Assembly: GCA_015520605.1 (NCBI GenBank)
Contig: WAPT01000002.1
Span: forward strand, 1 to 32,124
Source: Nanobdellati archaeon
Lineage (GTDB): Archaea; EX4484-52; WAPT01
Reading direction: 5' to 3'
DNA: 32,124 nucleotides
Shown piece by piece: positions 6,626 through 14,976 of the stretch. Position 1 is the first letter of the stretch. Each line of letters opens with the position of its first letter. A model generated the notes under the pieces. It made no database searches, was not told the origin of the DNA, and worked only from the letters and a program-made list of their open reading frames with translations. The position numbers and the translations under genes were made by a program.

Positions 6626-8818
6626 ATGGTGGAGAAAAATGTTAAAGGGGGTGAAAAGAAACCCATTGTGCAACTTACCGTGGCGGAAGCTCTGCAGATG
6701 GATGTGGGGAGGGGAATAGCCAGAATAGACACCAAGGTTATGGAAAAACTCGGTGTTGATGCTGGAGATGCCGTGCTTATAAAGGGTAAGAAAGAGACAC
6801 CAGCAGTTGTATGGAGAGCAAGACCTGAAGACGAGGGTCTTGGGCTCATCAGAATAGATGGCATAACAAGGAAGAATGCGGGAGTCTCACTTGGTGACAT
6901 AGTGGAGGTAATGCCAGCGGAGGTTAAGTCGGCAAGAGTGATCACCATAGCTCCGAGGGAAGAGATAAGGTTCAGCGGTGATCCTACTCCTTTCTTCAAG
7001 GAGAGGCTTCTCGACAGGGTGTTCATAAGGGGTGATGAGCTCACGATAGACATCCTAGGTACGACTCTCCATTTTGTTGTTACAAGAACCGATCCCAGTG
7101 GCGTTGTGAGAATAACTCCGCAGACACAGCTCATAGTTTCCGAGAGACCTGTAAAAGAGCTGGAAGCAAGAAGAACCGATGTAACTTACGAGGATATAGG
7201 AGGTCTCAAGGAGGAAATAGCAAAAATTAGGGAAATGGTGGAACTGCCCCTTAAATATCCAGAGGTATTCACAAGGCTCGGAATATCTCCACCAAAAGGT
7301 GTGCTTTTATACGGTCCACCCGGATGTGGTAAGACCTTGCTTGCAAAGGCCGTAGCTAATGAGACTAACGCCGCCTTCTATGCGATAAACGGCCCGGAGA
7401 TAATGAGTAAATACTACGGTGAGAGCGAGAGACAACTCAGGGAGATCTTCGAGGAAGCGGAGAAGAATGCTCCCGCAGTAATCTTCATTGACGAGATAGA
7501 TGCCATAGCGCCAAAGAGAGATGAGGTGAGTGGAGAGGTCGAAAGGAGGGTCGTAGCGCAGCTATTGACGTTGATGGACGGTTTGAAGGGCAGAGGAGAT
7601 GTGATAGTCATAGGCGCAACAAACAGACCTGACGCGCTTGACCCAGCGTTGAGAAGACCGGGAAGGTTTGACAGGGAGATAGAGATTGGTGTGCCGGATA
7701 AAGAGGCAAGGAAGGAAATCCTACAAATACACACGAGGGGCATGCCTCTCGAGAAGGATGTGGATCTTGATAAGATAGCTGAGCTCACCCACGGATACAC
7801 AGGAGCTGACCTTGAAATGTTGTGTAAGGAGGCTGCGCTGAAAGCTTTAAGGAGATATTTGCCAGAGATCCAGAAGCTTGAGACAGACAGGGTTCCTCCG
7901 GAGCTGCTGGAAAAGATGAAGGTTACAATGAAAGATTTCATGGAAGCGCTTAAAATTGTGCAGCCTTCAGCCCTAAGGGAGGTGCTCATAAGGAAACCCA
8001 ATGTAAGGTGGGATGACATAGGTGATCTGGAAGAGGCAAAGCAGGAGCTTATGGAAGCTGTGGTATGGCCAATGAAGCACAGGGACATGTTTGAGAAAGC
8101 CGGTATAAGACCGCCAAAGGGTATTTTGCTTTACGGCCCACCTGGCTGTGGTAAGACCTTGCTCGCAAAGGCTGTAGCCACGGAGTGCGATGCGAACTTC
8201 ATAGCAATTAAAGGTCCTGAGCTTCTGAGCAAGTGGGTAGGAGAGAGCGAGAAGAAGGTAAGGGAAATCTTCAGGAAAGCGAGGCAAGTGGCACCATCTG
8301 TGATATTTTTTGATGAGATAGATTCCATAGCTCCGATAAGAGGTAAGAGCCTGTCAACGGATGTAACGGACAGAATACTCAACCAGCTGCTCACGGAGCT
8401 GGACGGTATAGAAACATTGGAGGATGTGGTGTTTATAGCGGCAACAAACAGGAGAGATCTTATAGATCCCGCTCTCCTTAGACCCGGTAGGATAGACCGC
8501 GAGATTTACGTGCCGATGCCCGATGAAAAGGCAAGGTATGAAATCTTCAAGGTGCACACCAGAAAGATGCCTCTGGCAAAGGACGTTGATCTTAAGGAGC
8601 TTGCAAAGAAGACAGAGGGTATGAACGGAGCGGAAATAGAAGCGATATGTATGGAAGCGGGTATAATAGCGATAAGGGAAGCCATACAGAAAAAGAAGGA
8701 GTTCAAGGAGGTCAGCATGAAGCACTTTCTGGAGGCGATGGAAAAGATAAAGAAAAGAAAGGACAGGAGCTCAGCGGCGCGGCAAAAAGGAAATGGAAAC
8801 GAGGGATATGTTGGATGA
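6626..8818 (+). CDS. cdc48: Cdc48/VAT AAA+ ATPase (p97 homologue)
   Basis: A 730-residue type II AAA+ unfoldase. The N domain (about 10-185, double-psi barrel with [19 protein letters not shown]) is followed by D1 with Walker A GPPGCGKT near 229, Walker [15 protein letters not shown] and arginine fingers [10 protein letters not shown]2 has a second GPPGCGKT near 503, [12 protein letters not shown] and RPGRIDRE. It forms a hexamer that threads proteins through its pore and hands them to the proteasome or releases them. The tail ends in GNGNEGYVG. There is no canonical HbYX motif because the Tyr is third from the end, so docking to the 20S gate by that route is not supported. It sits with hsp20 and an HTH regulator, suggesting heat induction. 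Confidence 0.96.
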   Translation: MVEKNVKGGEKKPIVQLTVAEALQMDVGRGIARIDTKVMEKLGVDAGDAVLIKGKKETPAVVWRARPEDEGLGLIRIDGITRKNAGVSLGDIVEVMPAEVKSARVITIAPREEIRFSGDPTPFFKERLLDRVFIRGDELTIDILGTTLHFVVTRTDPSGVVRITPQTQLIVSERPVKELEARRTDVTYEDIGGLKEEIAKIREMVELPLKYPEVFTRLGISPPKGVLLYGPPGCGKTLLAKAVANETNAAFYAINGPEIMSKYYGESERQLREIFEEAEKNAPAVIFIDEIDAIAPKRDEVSGEVERRVVAQLLTLMDGLKGRGDVIVIGATNRPDALDPALRRPGRFDREIEIGVPDKEARKEILQIHTRGMPLEKDVDLDKIAELTHGYTGADLEMLCKEAALKALRRYLPEIQKLETDRVPPELLEKMKVTMKDFMEALKIVQPSALREVLIRKPNVRWDDIGDLEEAKQELMEAVVWPMKHRDMFEKAGIRPPKGILLYGPPGCGKTLLAKAVATECDANFIAIKGPELLSKWVGESEKKVREIFRKARQVAPSVIFFDEIDSIAPIRGKSLSTDVTDRILNQLLTELDGIETLEDVVFIAATNRRDLIDPALLRPGRIDREIYVPMPDEKARYEIFKVHTRKMPLAKDVDLKELAKKTEGMNGAEIEAICMEAGIIAIREAIQKKKEFKEVSMKHFLEAMEKIKKRKDRSSAARQKGNGNEGYVG

Positions 8819-8835
8819 CCGTGCCACCACCCCAC

Positions 8836-8852
8836 TTTTAATTAATTTTTTA
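8836..8852 (+). terminator. T-rich stretch after cdc48
   Basis: CTTTTAATTAATTTTTT, just after the cdc48 stop and before the rfcL promoter, resembles an archaeal oligo-T termination site. No strong stem is seen. Confidence 0.35.
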
Positions 8853-8890
8853 GGTCTCTGATGCTGAACCTGTGGTTTGGAGAGGTTTTC

Positions 8891-8900
8891 TTTAAATTTA
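8891..8900 (+). promoter_or_regulatory. TATA box of rfcL
   Basis: TTTAAATTTA, centred 27 bp before ATG 8922, with no ribosome binding site. This supports a leaderless rfcL transcript. Confidence 0.55.
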
Positions 8901-8921
8901 TTCGTCTCCCAAAGTAGAGTT

Positions 8922-10103
8922 ATGCTCTGGATACACAAACATGCTCCAAAGACCCTTGAGGAGTTCGTGGGAAACAGAGAAGCTGTGGCGCGGATTCTCA
9001 ACTGGCTTTCCAACTGGAAGAACGAATCGAAGAAGGCCCTCCTCATCTACGGCCCACCGGGTGTGGGCAAGACAACGCTCATGGGTTTACTTGCAAAAAA
9101 ATTCAACCTCTTCCTAATAGAGACGAATGCTTCCGATCTCAGGGCGGGAGAGGTCATAAAGGACAAGTTCGAGAGCGCTCTGCAACAGTCATCACTCTTC
9201 TACAAAGGAAAGCTCATGGTTTTTGATGAGGTGGATGGAATAGCTGGTGCTGAGGACAAAGGCGCTGTTGCTGCTATCATCGAGATAATCAGGAAAACGA
9301 GATTCCCTATTGTTCTGATAGCGAACGATCCGTACGTGCCAGCATTACGTCCGCTGAGGAACCTGTGTGAGATGGTGGAATTCAAAAAAGTGGATGCGAG
9401 GAGCATAGCCAAAAGGCTTAAAGAGATACTGATGAGAGAGGGAATTCAGTTTGATGAGGAAGCGATCAACATGATCGCGAACAATGCCAACGGCGATTTG
9501 AAAGCTGCGATAAACGATTTGCAGCTGATAGCGGAAGGGAAGAGCAAAATAACCAGCGAGGATGTTAAAATCGCCGGTTACAGAGACACTGAAAGGAATA
9601 TATTCGAGGCGTTGCGCATAATTTTTAAGACTGAGAAAGCTGACGTTGCAAACTGGGCTGTTTCCAACCTTGAAAAGGATCCTGATGAGTTCATTTTGTG
9701 GGTGAGGGAAAACGTCCCGCTTGAGTATGAGAAGGCTGATGATCTGCTCAGAGCATACTATTTTATTTCAAGGGCGGACGTTTTCAGAGGGAGGATCGTA
9801 AGACAACAATACTGGAGATTCATAGTTTACATCATGCAGCTTCTCTCCGTGGGTGTAGCTACGGCCAAAGATCAAAAGTACAGAAAGTTCGTGAAGTACA
9901 GATATCCCGCCAAACTCAAGCGACTCAGTCAGAGTAAGGAGGAAAGGGAGCAGTTGCTCCAGCTGCTGGAGAAACTATCCAAGAAGCTGCACTGCTCCAG
10001 AAAGGTAGCAAGAACCTACATACCTCTGCTCAGGCTCATGAAACAGAAGGATAAAGAAGCATTCCGCAAGACGTTTGGTGATGTTGCTACATCGGTAGTA
10101 TAA
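8922..10103 (+). CDS. rfcL: Replication factor C large subunit (clamp loader)
   Basis: A 393-residue AAA+ protein that, with RfcS, loads the PCNA sliding clamp. It begins MLWIHKHAPKTLEEFVGN, the standard RFC-L opening. Walker A is IYGPPGVGKTT near 45 and Walker B is LMVFDEVDGIAG, the DEVD form typical of the large subunit. Sensor 1 is IVLIANDPY, and lid and collar helices follow. The start at 8922 follows the TATA box by 27 bp; an in-frame codon at 8877 is upstream of that box and is rejected. The protein is shorter than many archaeal RfcL (about 480), and the C-terminus (RKTFGDVATSVV) lacks an evident PIP box. It ends convergently with the pilus operon. Confidence 0.93.
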   Translation: MLWIHKHAPKTLEEFVGNREAVARILNWLSNWKNESKKALLIYGPPGVGKTTLMGLLAKKFNLFLIETNASDLRAGEVIKDKFESALQQSSLFYKGKLMVFDEVDGIAGAEDKGAVAAIIEIIRKTRFPIVLIANDPYVPALRPLRNLCEMVEFKKVDARSIAKRLKEILMREGIQFDEEAINMIANNANGDLKAAINDLQLIAEGKSKITSEDVKIAGYRDTERNIFEALRIIFKTEKADVANWAVSNLEKDPDEFILWVRENVPLEYEKADDLLRAYYFISRADVFRGRIVRQQYWRFIVYIMQLLSVGVATAKDQKYRKFVKYRYPAKLKRLSQSKEEREQLLQLLEKLSKKLHCSRKVARTYIPLLRLMKQKDKEAFRKTFGDVATSVV

Positions 10104-10108
10104 ATCAC

Positions 10109-10125
10109 GGGGATTTTTTTGCCCC
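10109..10125. terminator. Bidirectional terminator candidate between convergent genes
   Basis: GGGG, then A and seven T, then GCCCC gives a small hairpin with a T-rich loop between the rfcL stop (10103) and the end of the pilus operon (10138). Confidence 0.35.
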
Positions 10126-10137
10126 CTCAGTTTGCCT

Positions 10138-10527
10138 TTATTTGAGTTTCAGTTCCTTTTCCAGGTAATAGTCTTCGGATGCTATAGTGAACTCCAAAAC
10201 TCGTGGAGTAAACCCATAACCGTAGAACCACTTGATCACGACACCCCGTTTGGAATACTCACGTGCCACTACGCTCATATACCAGGGAACATAAATATCC
10301 AGCTGTTCTCTTGTGCACGTGCTGTTTAGCAACTCTATGTCTCTCGTGATCTTGAAGTTTATCAGATAATACTCATTACCCATCACCTTGCTGAGGTCAA
10401 AGACGAGATTACCACCCAAGGAGGACAGCAAATGACCAAAACTGAGAAGAAGGACTATAACCGCAAGAAGATAAAACTGCCCTTTTCTTCGTTTCATCCT
10501 TAGAGATTCTCTTCTAAGCCTAAACAC
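10138..10527 (-). CDS. Exported protein with class III (prepilin-like) signal peptide
   Basis: A 129-residue protein, unrecognised beyond its signal. After ten residues it has KRRKGQFYLLAVIVLLLSFG: a basic stretch, G16-Q17 and a hydrophobic helix, the K-G-Q pattern cut by archaeal prepilin peptidases (PibD/FlaK/EppA). The mature part (about 113 residues) is soluble-looking, with one NST sequon. The start is GTG 10527, preceded by GAGGTGA about 5 bases away. An ATG at 10497 (MKRRKGQ) is the alternative. It is last in the pilus-type operon, 11 bp after the 591-residue gene, so it is a candidate minor pilin. Confidence 0.7.
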   Translation of the reverse strand: MFRLRRESLRMKRRKGQFYLLAVIVLLLSFGHLLSSLGGNLVFDLSKVMGNEYYLINFKITRDIELLNSTCTREQLDIYVPWYMSVVAREYSKRGVVIKWFYGYGFTPRVLEFTIASEDYYLEKELKLK

Positions 10528-10538
10528 GATTTTTCACC

Positions 10539-12314
10539 TCACCACACACGGATTTCAGCAGATCCAATCAGCTTTGTTTCGTTAATCCAAGCAATCGGAA
10601 TAACAAAACTGTACTGGTAGCCCCTGTCTGTAAGCATCTTATAGCTGTGTTTTCTCATTACCCACAACAATGCATCAGCGAAAAGTTCTTCCTCATCGGT
10701 TCCGTTGATCTGAGCAGTCATCCATCCGGATCTGTAGGTGTTGTTTATTTCCTGTAAGATCAGCACGGGTGCTGGGAACTGACCGTCTGCAACCCTGTCA
10801 TAAAGGGAGTGAACTATCAGCCTTGTGGAGTCGTTCTTAATCGGTATTATAGCATTGTATCCACGTTCTACGGGGGTTAAATCCCTGAACACATGTGTTC
10901 TGTTAAAGGTAAAATATATTGGTGATCCGCTGTACGGCTGGATTTTTCGCAGGGTGATGTTGTTTAGATAGTACTGTTCCCCGATGCTCACATTCAGCCA
11001 GAAAGTGTTGTTGGTTTCATTCACCCTGAGATAATCGTTTGGAGCGTCACACAAGTCAAGATCGTCGGGGTGTTTCGCGATATAGACTGTATCGTAAACA
11101 GGTGAGCTTTCATTCAATACTATGAAAGCGTGGGGTTCTCCGGAAACATTTAACCATCCATATCTTATCGGGCGGGTTGTGTTCCCGCTTACGATGCACG
11201 AGATATTAACTCCCGGAGCGGAGAGATTAAGGGGGCGTGTCAGAATCCCTATCCAGAGATGCTCAAAATATTCCGCAACTTCATAACCATCTATATATCT
11301 GGCGTTGGATAAGTTGCTCAGATAATAATTAAAGATGGATGGCGCTGCTGATCCCGGATAGGTATAACTACCATTCCATCGCACACCCACAAGGTCTCCC
11401 AGGAGGGTTGGGAAGCTCGCATTGACATCAGCAACCCATAGAATACCTCCTTCCTTTTCTGTAAATTCCCGCAGAGCCTCGACCTCCTCTGGACTGAAGC
11501 CGTTACTGCGGTTGAAAATTAACACCGCATCTAGATCTGGTGTCAGAAATTGGTAGGTTATGGGGTTAAAATAAACGTGTATGTCCTTCCCATTTAGATA
11601 AAACGATCCCGTACTGAGTTCCGGATATTTTCGGTGAAATGCAACATATCTATCAATTTTGAGAAAATCGAGGTTTATTATTCGTGATCCTGTCTCGACT
11701 TTCCTTAGAAACTTGTAGTAATGCCCTCCGTATTCGAATTGCATTTGAGGATAAATCATGAGGTCCGGCCGATTGGGATCACACAGACCACTCTCATTGA
11801 GAAGCGCAATGACACTTTCATTAACGAAGTATGCGGTATTCCCGTCAAGGTCAAACTCTATGCAATTTCCACTAATCGCGGTGCAGTTGGTTGTTTTCGA
11901 GCATGACACTTGGTTAAGGGTGTTCAAACTCACGCTGAATTTTCCCTCTGGTGGTAGAAGGAACCCTACATAAAGATATTTGCGGGGTATGCCATTGAGA
12001 TAAAATTTTATTTTGGATTCTCTCCCGCTTAGAATTCTGAGCAGCCTGCTTGATACGTCCTCGTCCAGGCTGTATAAGGCATTTTGAGCGTCTGACATTG
12101 TTGTGGCCATGAGCAATGTTGAGTATGTCATGTAATTCCTGGACTCCGTGCCCTTGATTTTAAGTGGAGCAGCAGAGAAGTAATTCATGTACATCAGCAA
12201 CATTAAACCCGCTATTACTGCCTCAAGTGTTTTCAAAAAACCCTTCCGTTTTTGATTCCCGAAGATCCGTTTTTTAACCATGCTTCGGTAATTCTGAACA
12301 TTTAATCCATACAT
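10539..12314 (-). CDS. Large sequon-rich surface protein with pilin-like N-terminus and GATase-like domain
   Basis: A 591-residue protein. Residues 21-45 (QKRKGFLKTLEAVIAGLMLL) look like an archaeal pilin signal: basic, G25, then a hydrophobic helix with a Glu at +6. The ectodomain has about 20 N-x-S/T sequons, as in a secreted, possibly glycosylated protein. Around residues 245-312 (DLDAVLIFNRSNGFSPEEVEALREFTEKEGGILWVADV) there is a flavodoxin/GATase1-like fold of the type in membrane proteins with DUF4350-like modules. No catalytic Cys is evident. The start is ATG 12314, overlapping the upstream gene by 13 bp; ATG 12281 is an alternative. The operon position suggests an adhesin or pilus-tip protein; the function is inference. 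Confidence 0.7.
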   Translation of the reverse strand: MYGLNVQNYRSMVKKRIFGNQKRKGFLKTLEAVIAGLMLLMYMNYFSAAPLKIKGTESRNYMTYSTLLMATTMSDAQNALYSLDEDVSSRLLRILSGRESKIKFYLNGIPRKYLYVGFLLPPEGKFSVSLNTLNQVSCSKTTNCTAISGNCIEFDLDGNTAYFVNESVIALLNESGLCDPNRPDLMIYPQMQFEYGGHYYKFLRKVETGSRIINLDFLKIDRYVAFHRKYPELSTGSFYLNGKDIHVYFNPITYQFLTPDLDAVLIFNRSNGFSPEEVEALREFTEKEGGILWVADVNASFPTLLGDLVGVRWNGSYTYPGSAAPSIFNYYLSNLSNARYIDGYEVAEYFEHLWIGILTRPLNLSAPGVNISCIVSGNTTRPIRYGWLNVSGEPHAFIVLNESSPVYDTVYIAKHPDDLDLCDAPNDYLRVNETNNTFWLNVSIGEQYYLNNITLRKIQPYSGSPIYFTFNRTHVFRDLTPVERGYNAIIPIKNDSTRLIVHSLYDRVADGQFPAPVLILQEINNTYRSGWMTAQINGTDEEELFADALLWVMRKHSYKMLTDRGYQYSFVIPIAWINETKLIGSAEIRVW

Positions 12315-13036
12315 ATAAAGTCCACCCTGACTATTTGCCCATTATATGTCGCGAAAAAGCGGTAAGTTATCGCACTAACACGTCCCTCTTCTGTGGGTGA
12401 AGGGGGTAAAGCACCGCACTGTTTGAGAGGATCTTTTTTTCGAAGAAGAATATATCCACCTTTGTCCACATCCGGTACATTCTTTTTCTCAATGTATTCA
12501 TCCTCCACAACATATGTACTGCCGAATATGTCAATTGTGTCTCCTTTTTTTATCCAATCCCCAACACCAGAGATGTTGGCATAAACAACCCCGTTTTCTT
12601 CCCACATTACAACCGGATAAGTGGTGCCGTTGAAAGATATAGTACCCTCTTTTATTTTATCGTTTCCTGGTTGTGGCGAGAGGTAAGAACTCACAATGAA
12701 CAGATCCATACGAAGGTATGCCGTAATATTCTCCCCGTGTATGGATTTAAGGAAGTCCTCGTATTTATTCCAGTCCACGGTGTTGGGCGGGGGGGATAGA
12801 GGGCAACCCTTCACGAATGTGTTGTAGTAATTGGTGTTGATGCTCATATCGGGGTTTATGAGCTTTCCCATAAGAATTGCTGTAGCCCCTCCGCACTGCG
12901 TTTCACCTTTAAGTTCTCTCAGTGCAACGTTACTTCCTATAATTTTTCCGGCAGCGGTGTAGAAATAGAATGATAATGCTACTATAAAGATAGTGATACT
13001 TATCGCGAAATCCACGTTGGTCTGAGCTCTTTTCAT
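12302..13036 (-). CDS. Prepilin-like exported protein
   Basis: A 244-residue protein starting MKRAQTNVDFAISITIFIVALSFYFY. This short basic lead, A-Q cleavage position and hydrophobic helix fit a class III signal peptide. The start was chosen as ATG 13036 because GGAGG (13046-13050) is 9 nt upstream. A TTG at 13045 in the same frame would leave no room for that site. The mature part is a globular, non-repetitive ectodomain with several Cys and a few sequons (NIT, NGT, NIS). It follows the second membrane-platform gene by 5 bp and precedes the large surface protein. It is probably a major or minor pseudopilin of the system. Confidence 0.75.
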   Translation of the reverse strand: MKRAQTNVDFAISITIFIVALSFYFYTAAGKIIGSNVALRELKGETQCGGATAILMGKLINPDMSINTNYYNTFVKGCPLSPPPNTVDWNKYEDFLKSIHGENITAYLRMDLFIVSSYLSPQPGNDKIKEGTISFNGTTYPVVMWEENGVVYANISGVGDWIKKGDTIDIFGSTYVVEDEYIEKKNVPDVDKGGYILLRKKDPLKQCGALPPSPTEEGRVSAITYRFFATYNGQIVRVDFICMD

Positions 13037-13041
13037 ATCCT

Positions 13042-14019
13042 TCAACCTCCAAGGAAGAGTGAGAGTGCTACGAGCGATATACTGAGCATTATAGCTATGT
13101 GTTTAAATCCCGCCTTTGCGTTGTTCTCCACCATGATACCTATAAGTACTCCCTGACACACACTCTGGATTATGGCCATAATCAAAAACATGCTCTTGAA
13201 ATAAAGGTCTGTACCATTAAATCCGAACATTTTACCGAATATACATATCGGGAGAGCAATATGATAATTGCAGTAATTTTCCATCTTGATGGATAAACCT
13301 CCGATTCCACCCACCTCAGTTGCCGTTATTGATGCGCTCTGGAATGTTGTCATGAACCTCTGCAGGAGGTACTTATCCATTCCAATGAGAAGTCCGAGGA
13401 AAATGAAAAACACAAGATATATAACAATTATCTGCTGGCTTAATGCGGCTCTCCTCTCCATTTCCATTTCACGCAGAGTAGTCATGCTGTCAGCGAGAGA
13501 GTCCATTGTGGTTGCGACGTCTCCCCCTGAGTTGAACGTCTCGATGATTATCGCTATGCACTGCCTCAGAATTCTGCTGCCCCTTATTCTCTGGCCCATC
13601 TTGTAAAGCACCTTTACGAATGGTACACCCCACGAAAGCTGTGCTGCAGCTCTCCTTATCTCTGCCGAAAGCGCACCGTAATCCACCTTGGCCGTCATTC
13701 TCAGCGCTGCGGGAAATGTCATCCCGCTCCTTATAGCTTCCGCAAAGTCTCTTAGAAAGAAGGGAAAATAATCCTCCATTTTTTTGTACTTGGCAAACTC
13801 CATGTACTCAACAACAAAGTAAGGCAAAATGCAGGTAAACATACCGAGCATTACGAAGAGAGGCATTAGCTTGGAGTTTATCTGGCTGAACGCAACACCC
13901 AGCAATATGATAATGAAAAAACCTAAGATAAAAAGATAACGGTATTCGTAAAGTGTTTTCTTCTCCTCCAGCTTGGGCTTCTTCCTGTCACCCGCCCTTT
14001 GAAAAATTATAGGACTCAT
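13042..14019 (-). CDS. Type II/IV secretion membrane platform protein (TadC/FlaJ-like), second copy
   Basis: A 325-residue membrane protein with the T2SSF domain: FFLRDFAEAIRSGMTFPAALRMTAK, then FNSGGDVATTMDSLADSMTTLREMEMERRAALSQQIIVIYLVFFIFL. Hydrophobic helices lie at about 28-45, 50-70, 205-225, 255-275 and 300-325. Platform proteins anchor the extension ATPase and feed pilins into the filament. It follows the other T2SSF gene by 16 bp with a GGGGG site before the ATG. Two separate platform genes after one ATPase is a Tad-like arrangement. Confidence 0.88.
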   Translation of the reverse strand: MSPIIFQRAGDRKKPKLEEKKTLYEYRYLFILGFFIIILLGVAFSQINSKLMPLFVMLGMFTCILPYFVVEYMEFAKYKKMEDYFPFFLRDFAEAIRSGMTFPAALRMTAKVDYGALSAEIRRAAAQLSWGVPFVKVLYKMGQRIRGSRILRQCIAIIIETFNSGGDVATTMDSLADSMTTLREMEMERRAALSQQIIVIYLVFFIFLGLLIGMDKYLLQRFMTTFQSASITATEVGGIGGLSIKMENYCNYHIALPICIFGKMFGFNGTDLYFKSMFLIMAIIQSVCQGVLIGIMVENNAKAGFKHIAIMLSISLVALSLFLGG

Positions 14020-14035
14020 GTCTTTCCCCCTTCAA

Positions 14036-14974
14036 TCACGCGGAAGCCGGCTGTATTCCCCTTATTAGTAGCACCGTTGCCATCGTCGCCACGGGTAGCA
14101 ATACGAATATGAGAGCGTAATGGATAAAGATAATTGTGCTCGCTCCAACACCCAGGATACCTATCACGCTTGTGAGGATCACAAAAAATACCACACCGAT
14201 TATTACAGCATTTATGTAGATCTCGAGAAACATCATGAGCTGGTTTGTGTAGGAAGCGAGCCTCCTTCTATATTCCTGCACGAATCCACGGGCTTTTTCA
14301 TAAAGGTATGCCCTCAGATCACCTCCAATGGTTATCGTGCTCTTTATCCCCCACAGGAGTTCGCGGAATGCCTCGGAGGGTGTCCTCTCAGCAACATCCT
14401 CCAGCACTCGGGTTATGGGCGCCCCTGTTATCTCCACAGCATCCACAATTCTTTTGGCCTCTCTCGCAACCTCCCCGTACTCCTTAAAACGGGAAAGCAT
14501 TTTGAATACGCTTACAAGCGGTGCTCCGGTTCCTACCATGGTGGCCATGTAAAGAGTCGCGAAGGGGAGCGTATCATCAATGTTTTTTCTCCTTTCTCCA
14601 ACGATTATTGTGGGGTACATGTAAAGGATGATAAATGTCAGGACGGAAAACACGATCCCCCCGAGCACCCCTCCAAACACACCAAAAAGCACACTTTTAA
14701 AAAGCAAGGTGAACAGAATGCTGAGAAACAGAGTTTGAAAAAAGAACATGAAGGTTGCGGCTCCTACAGCCAGCGAGAGATACTCGGTAAGTGTGAGGGG
14801 TATCATCGCTTTTCTAAGATCAACCTGTAAATCCCGAAAGAAATCCACAAAATATCTGTTAACGAAATCTCCGAACAACCTATATGCTATTCCTGCAAAA
14901 TATACCATGGTGGTATGTTTGTCCTCCTCCTGATGTGCTGGGCTTGTGCGCGAAGCCTTGTTAAAAATCGGCAT
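14036..14974 (-). CDS. Type II/IV secretion membrane platform protein (TadB/FlaJ-like), first copy
   Basis: A 312-residue polytopic protein. A T2SSF core is seen at FATLYMATMVGTGAPLVSVFKMLSRFKEYGEVAREAKRIVDAVEITG, then WGIKSTITIGGDLRAYLYEKARGFVQEYRRRL. Hydrophobic segments lie near 65-85, 90-120, 248-275 and 280-305. It starts 2 bp after the ATPase stop, so the two are translationally coupled. MVYFAGIAYRLFG at residue 23 is an alternative start. It should pair with the second T2SSF protein to form the inner-membrane assembly platform. Confidence 0.88.
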   Translation of the reverse strand: MPIFNKASRTSPAHQEEDKHTTMVYFAGIAYRLFGDFVNRYFVDFFRDLQVDLRKAMIPLTLTEYLSLAVGAATFMFFFQTLFLSILFTLLFKSVLFGVFGGVLGGIVFSVLTFIILYMYPTIIVGERRKNIDDTLPFATLYMATMVGTGAPLVSVFKMLSRFKEYGEVAREAKRIVDAVEITGAPITRVLEDVAERTPSEAFRELLWGIKSTITIGGDLRAYLYEKARGFVQEYRRRLASYTNQLMMFLEIYINAVIIGVVFFVILTSVIGILGVGASTIIFIHYALIFVLLPVATMATVLLIRGIQPASA

Positions 14975-14976
14975 TA

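Noticed and set aside
7414-8088. 224-codon open frame opposite cdc48
   Set aside because: Ser/Leu/Ile-rich antisense of a highly conserved AAA gene; no start signal or recognised motif.
13037-13045. TTG 13045 as start of the prepilin-like gene
   Set aside because: GGAGG at 13046-13050 directly abuts it, whereas ATG 13036 is at ideal 9-nt spacing and gives a proper class III signal.
14120-14830. 236-codon open frame on the plus strand
   Set aside because: It lies wholly opposite the first T2SSF gene, has low-complexity His/Cys/Lys composition and no binding site or domain; it is an antisense shadow.
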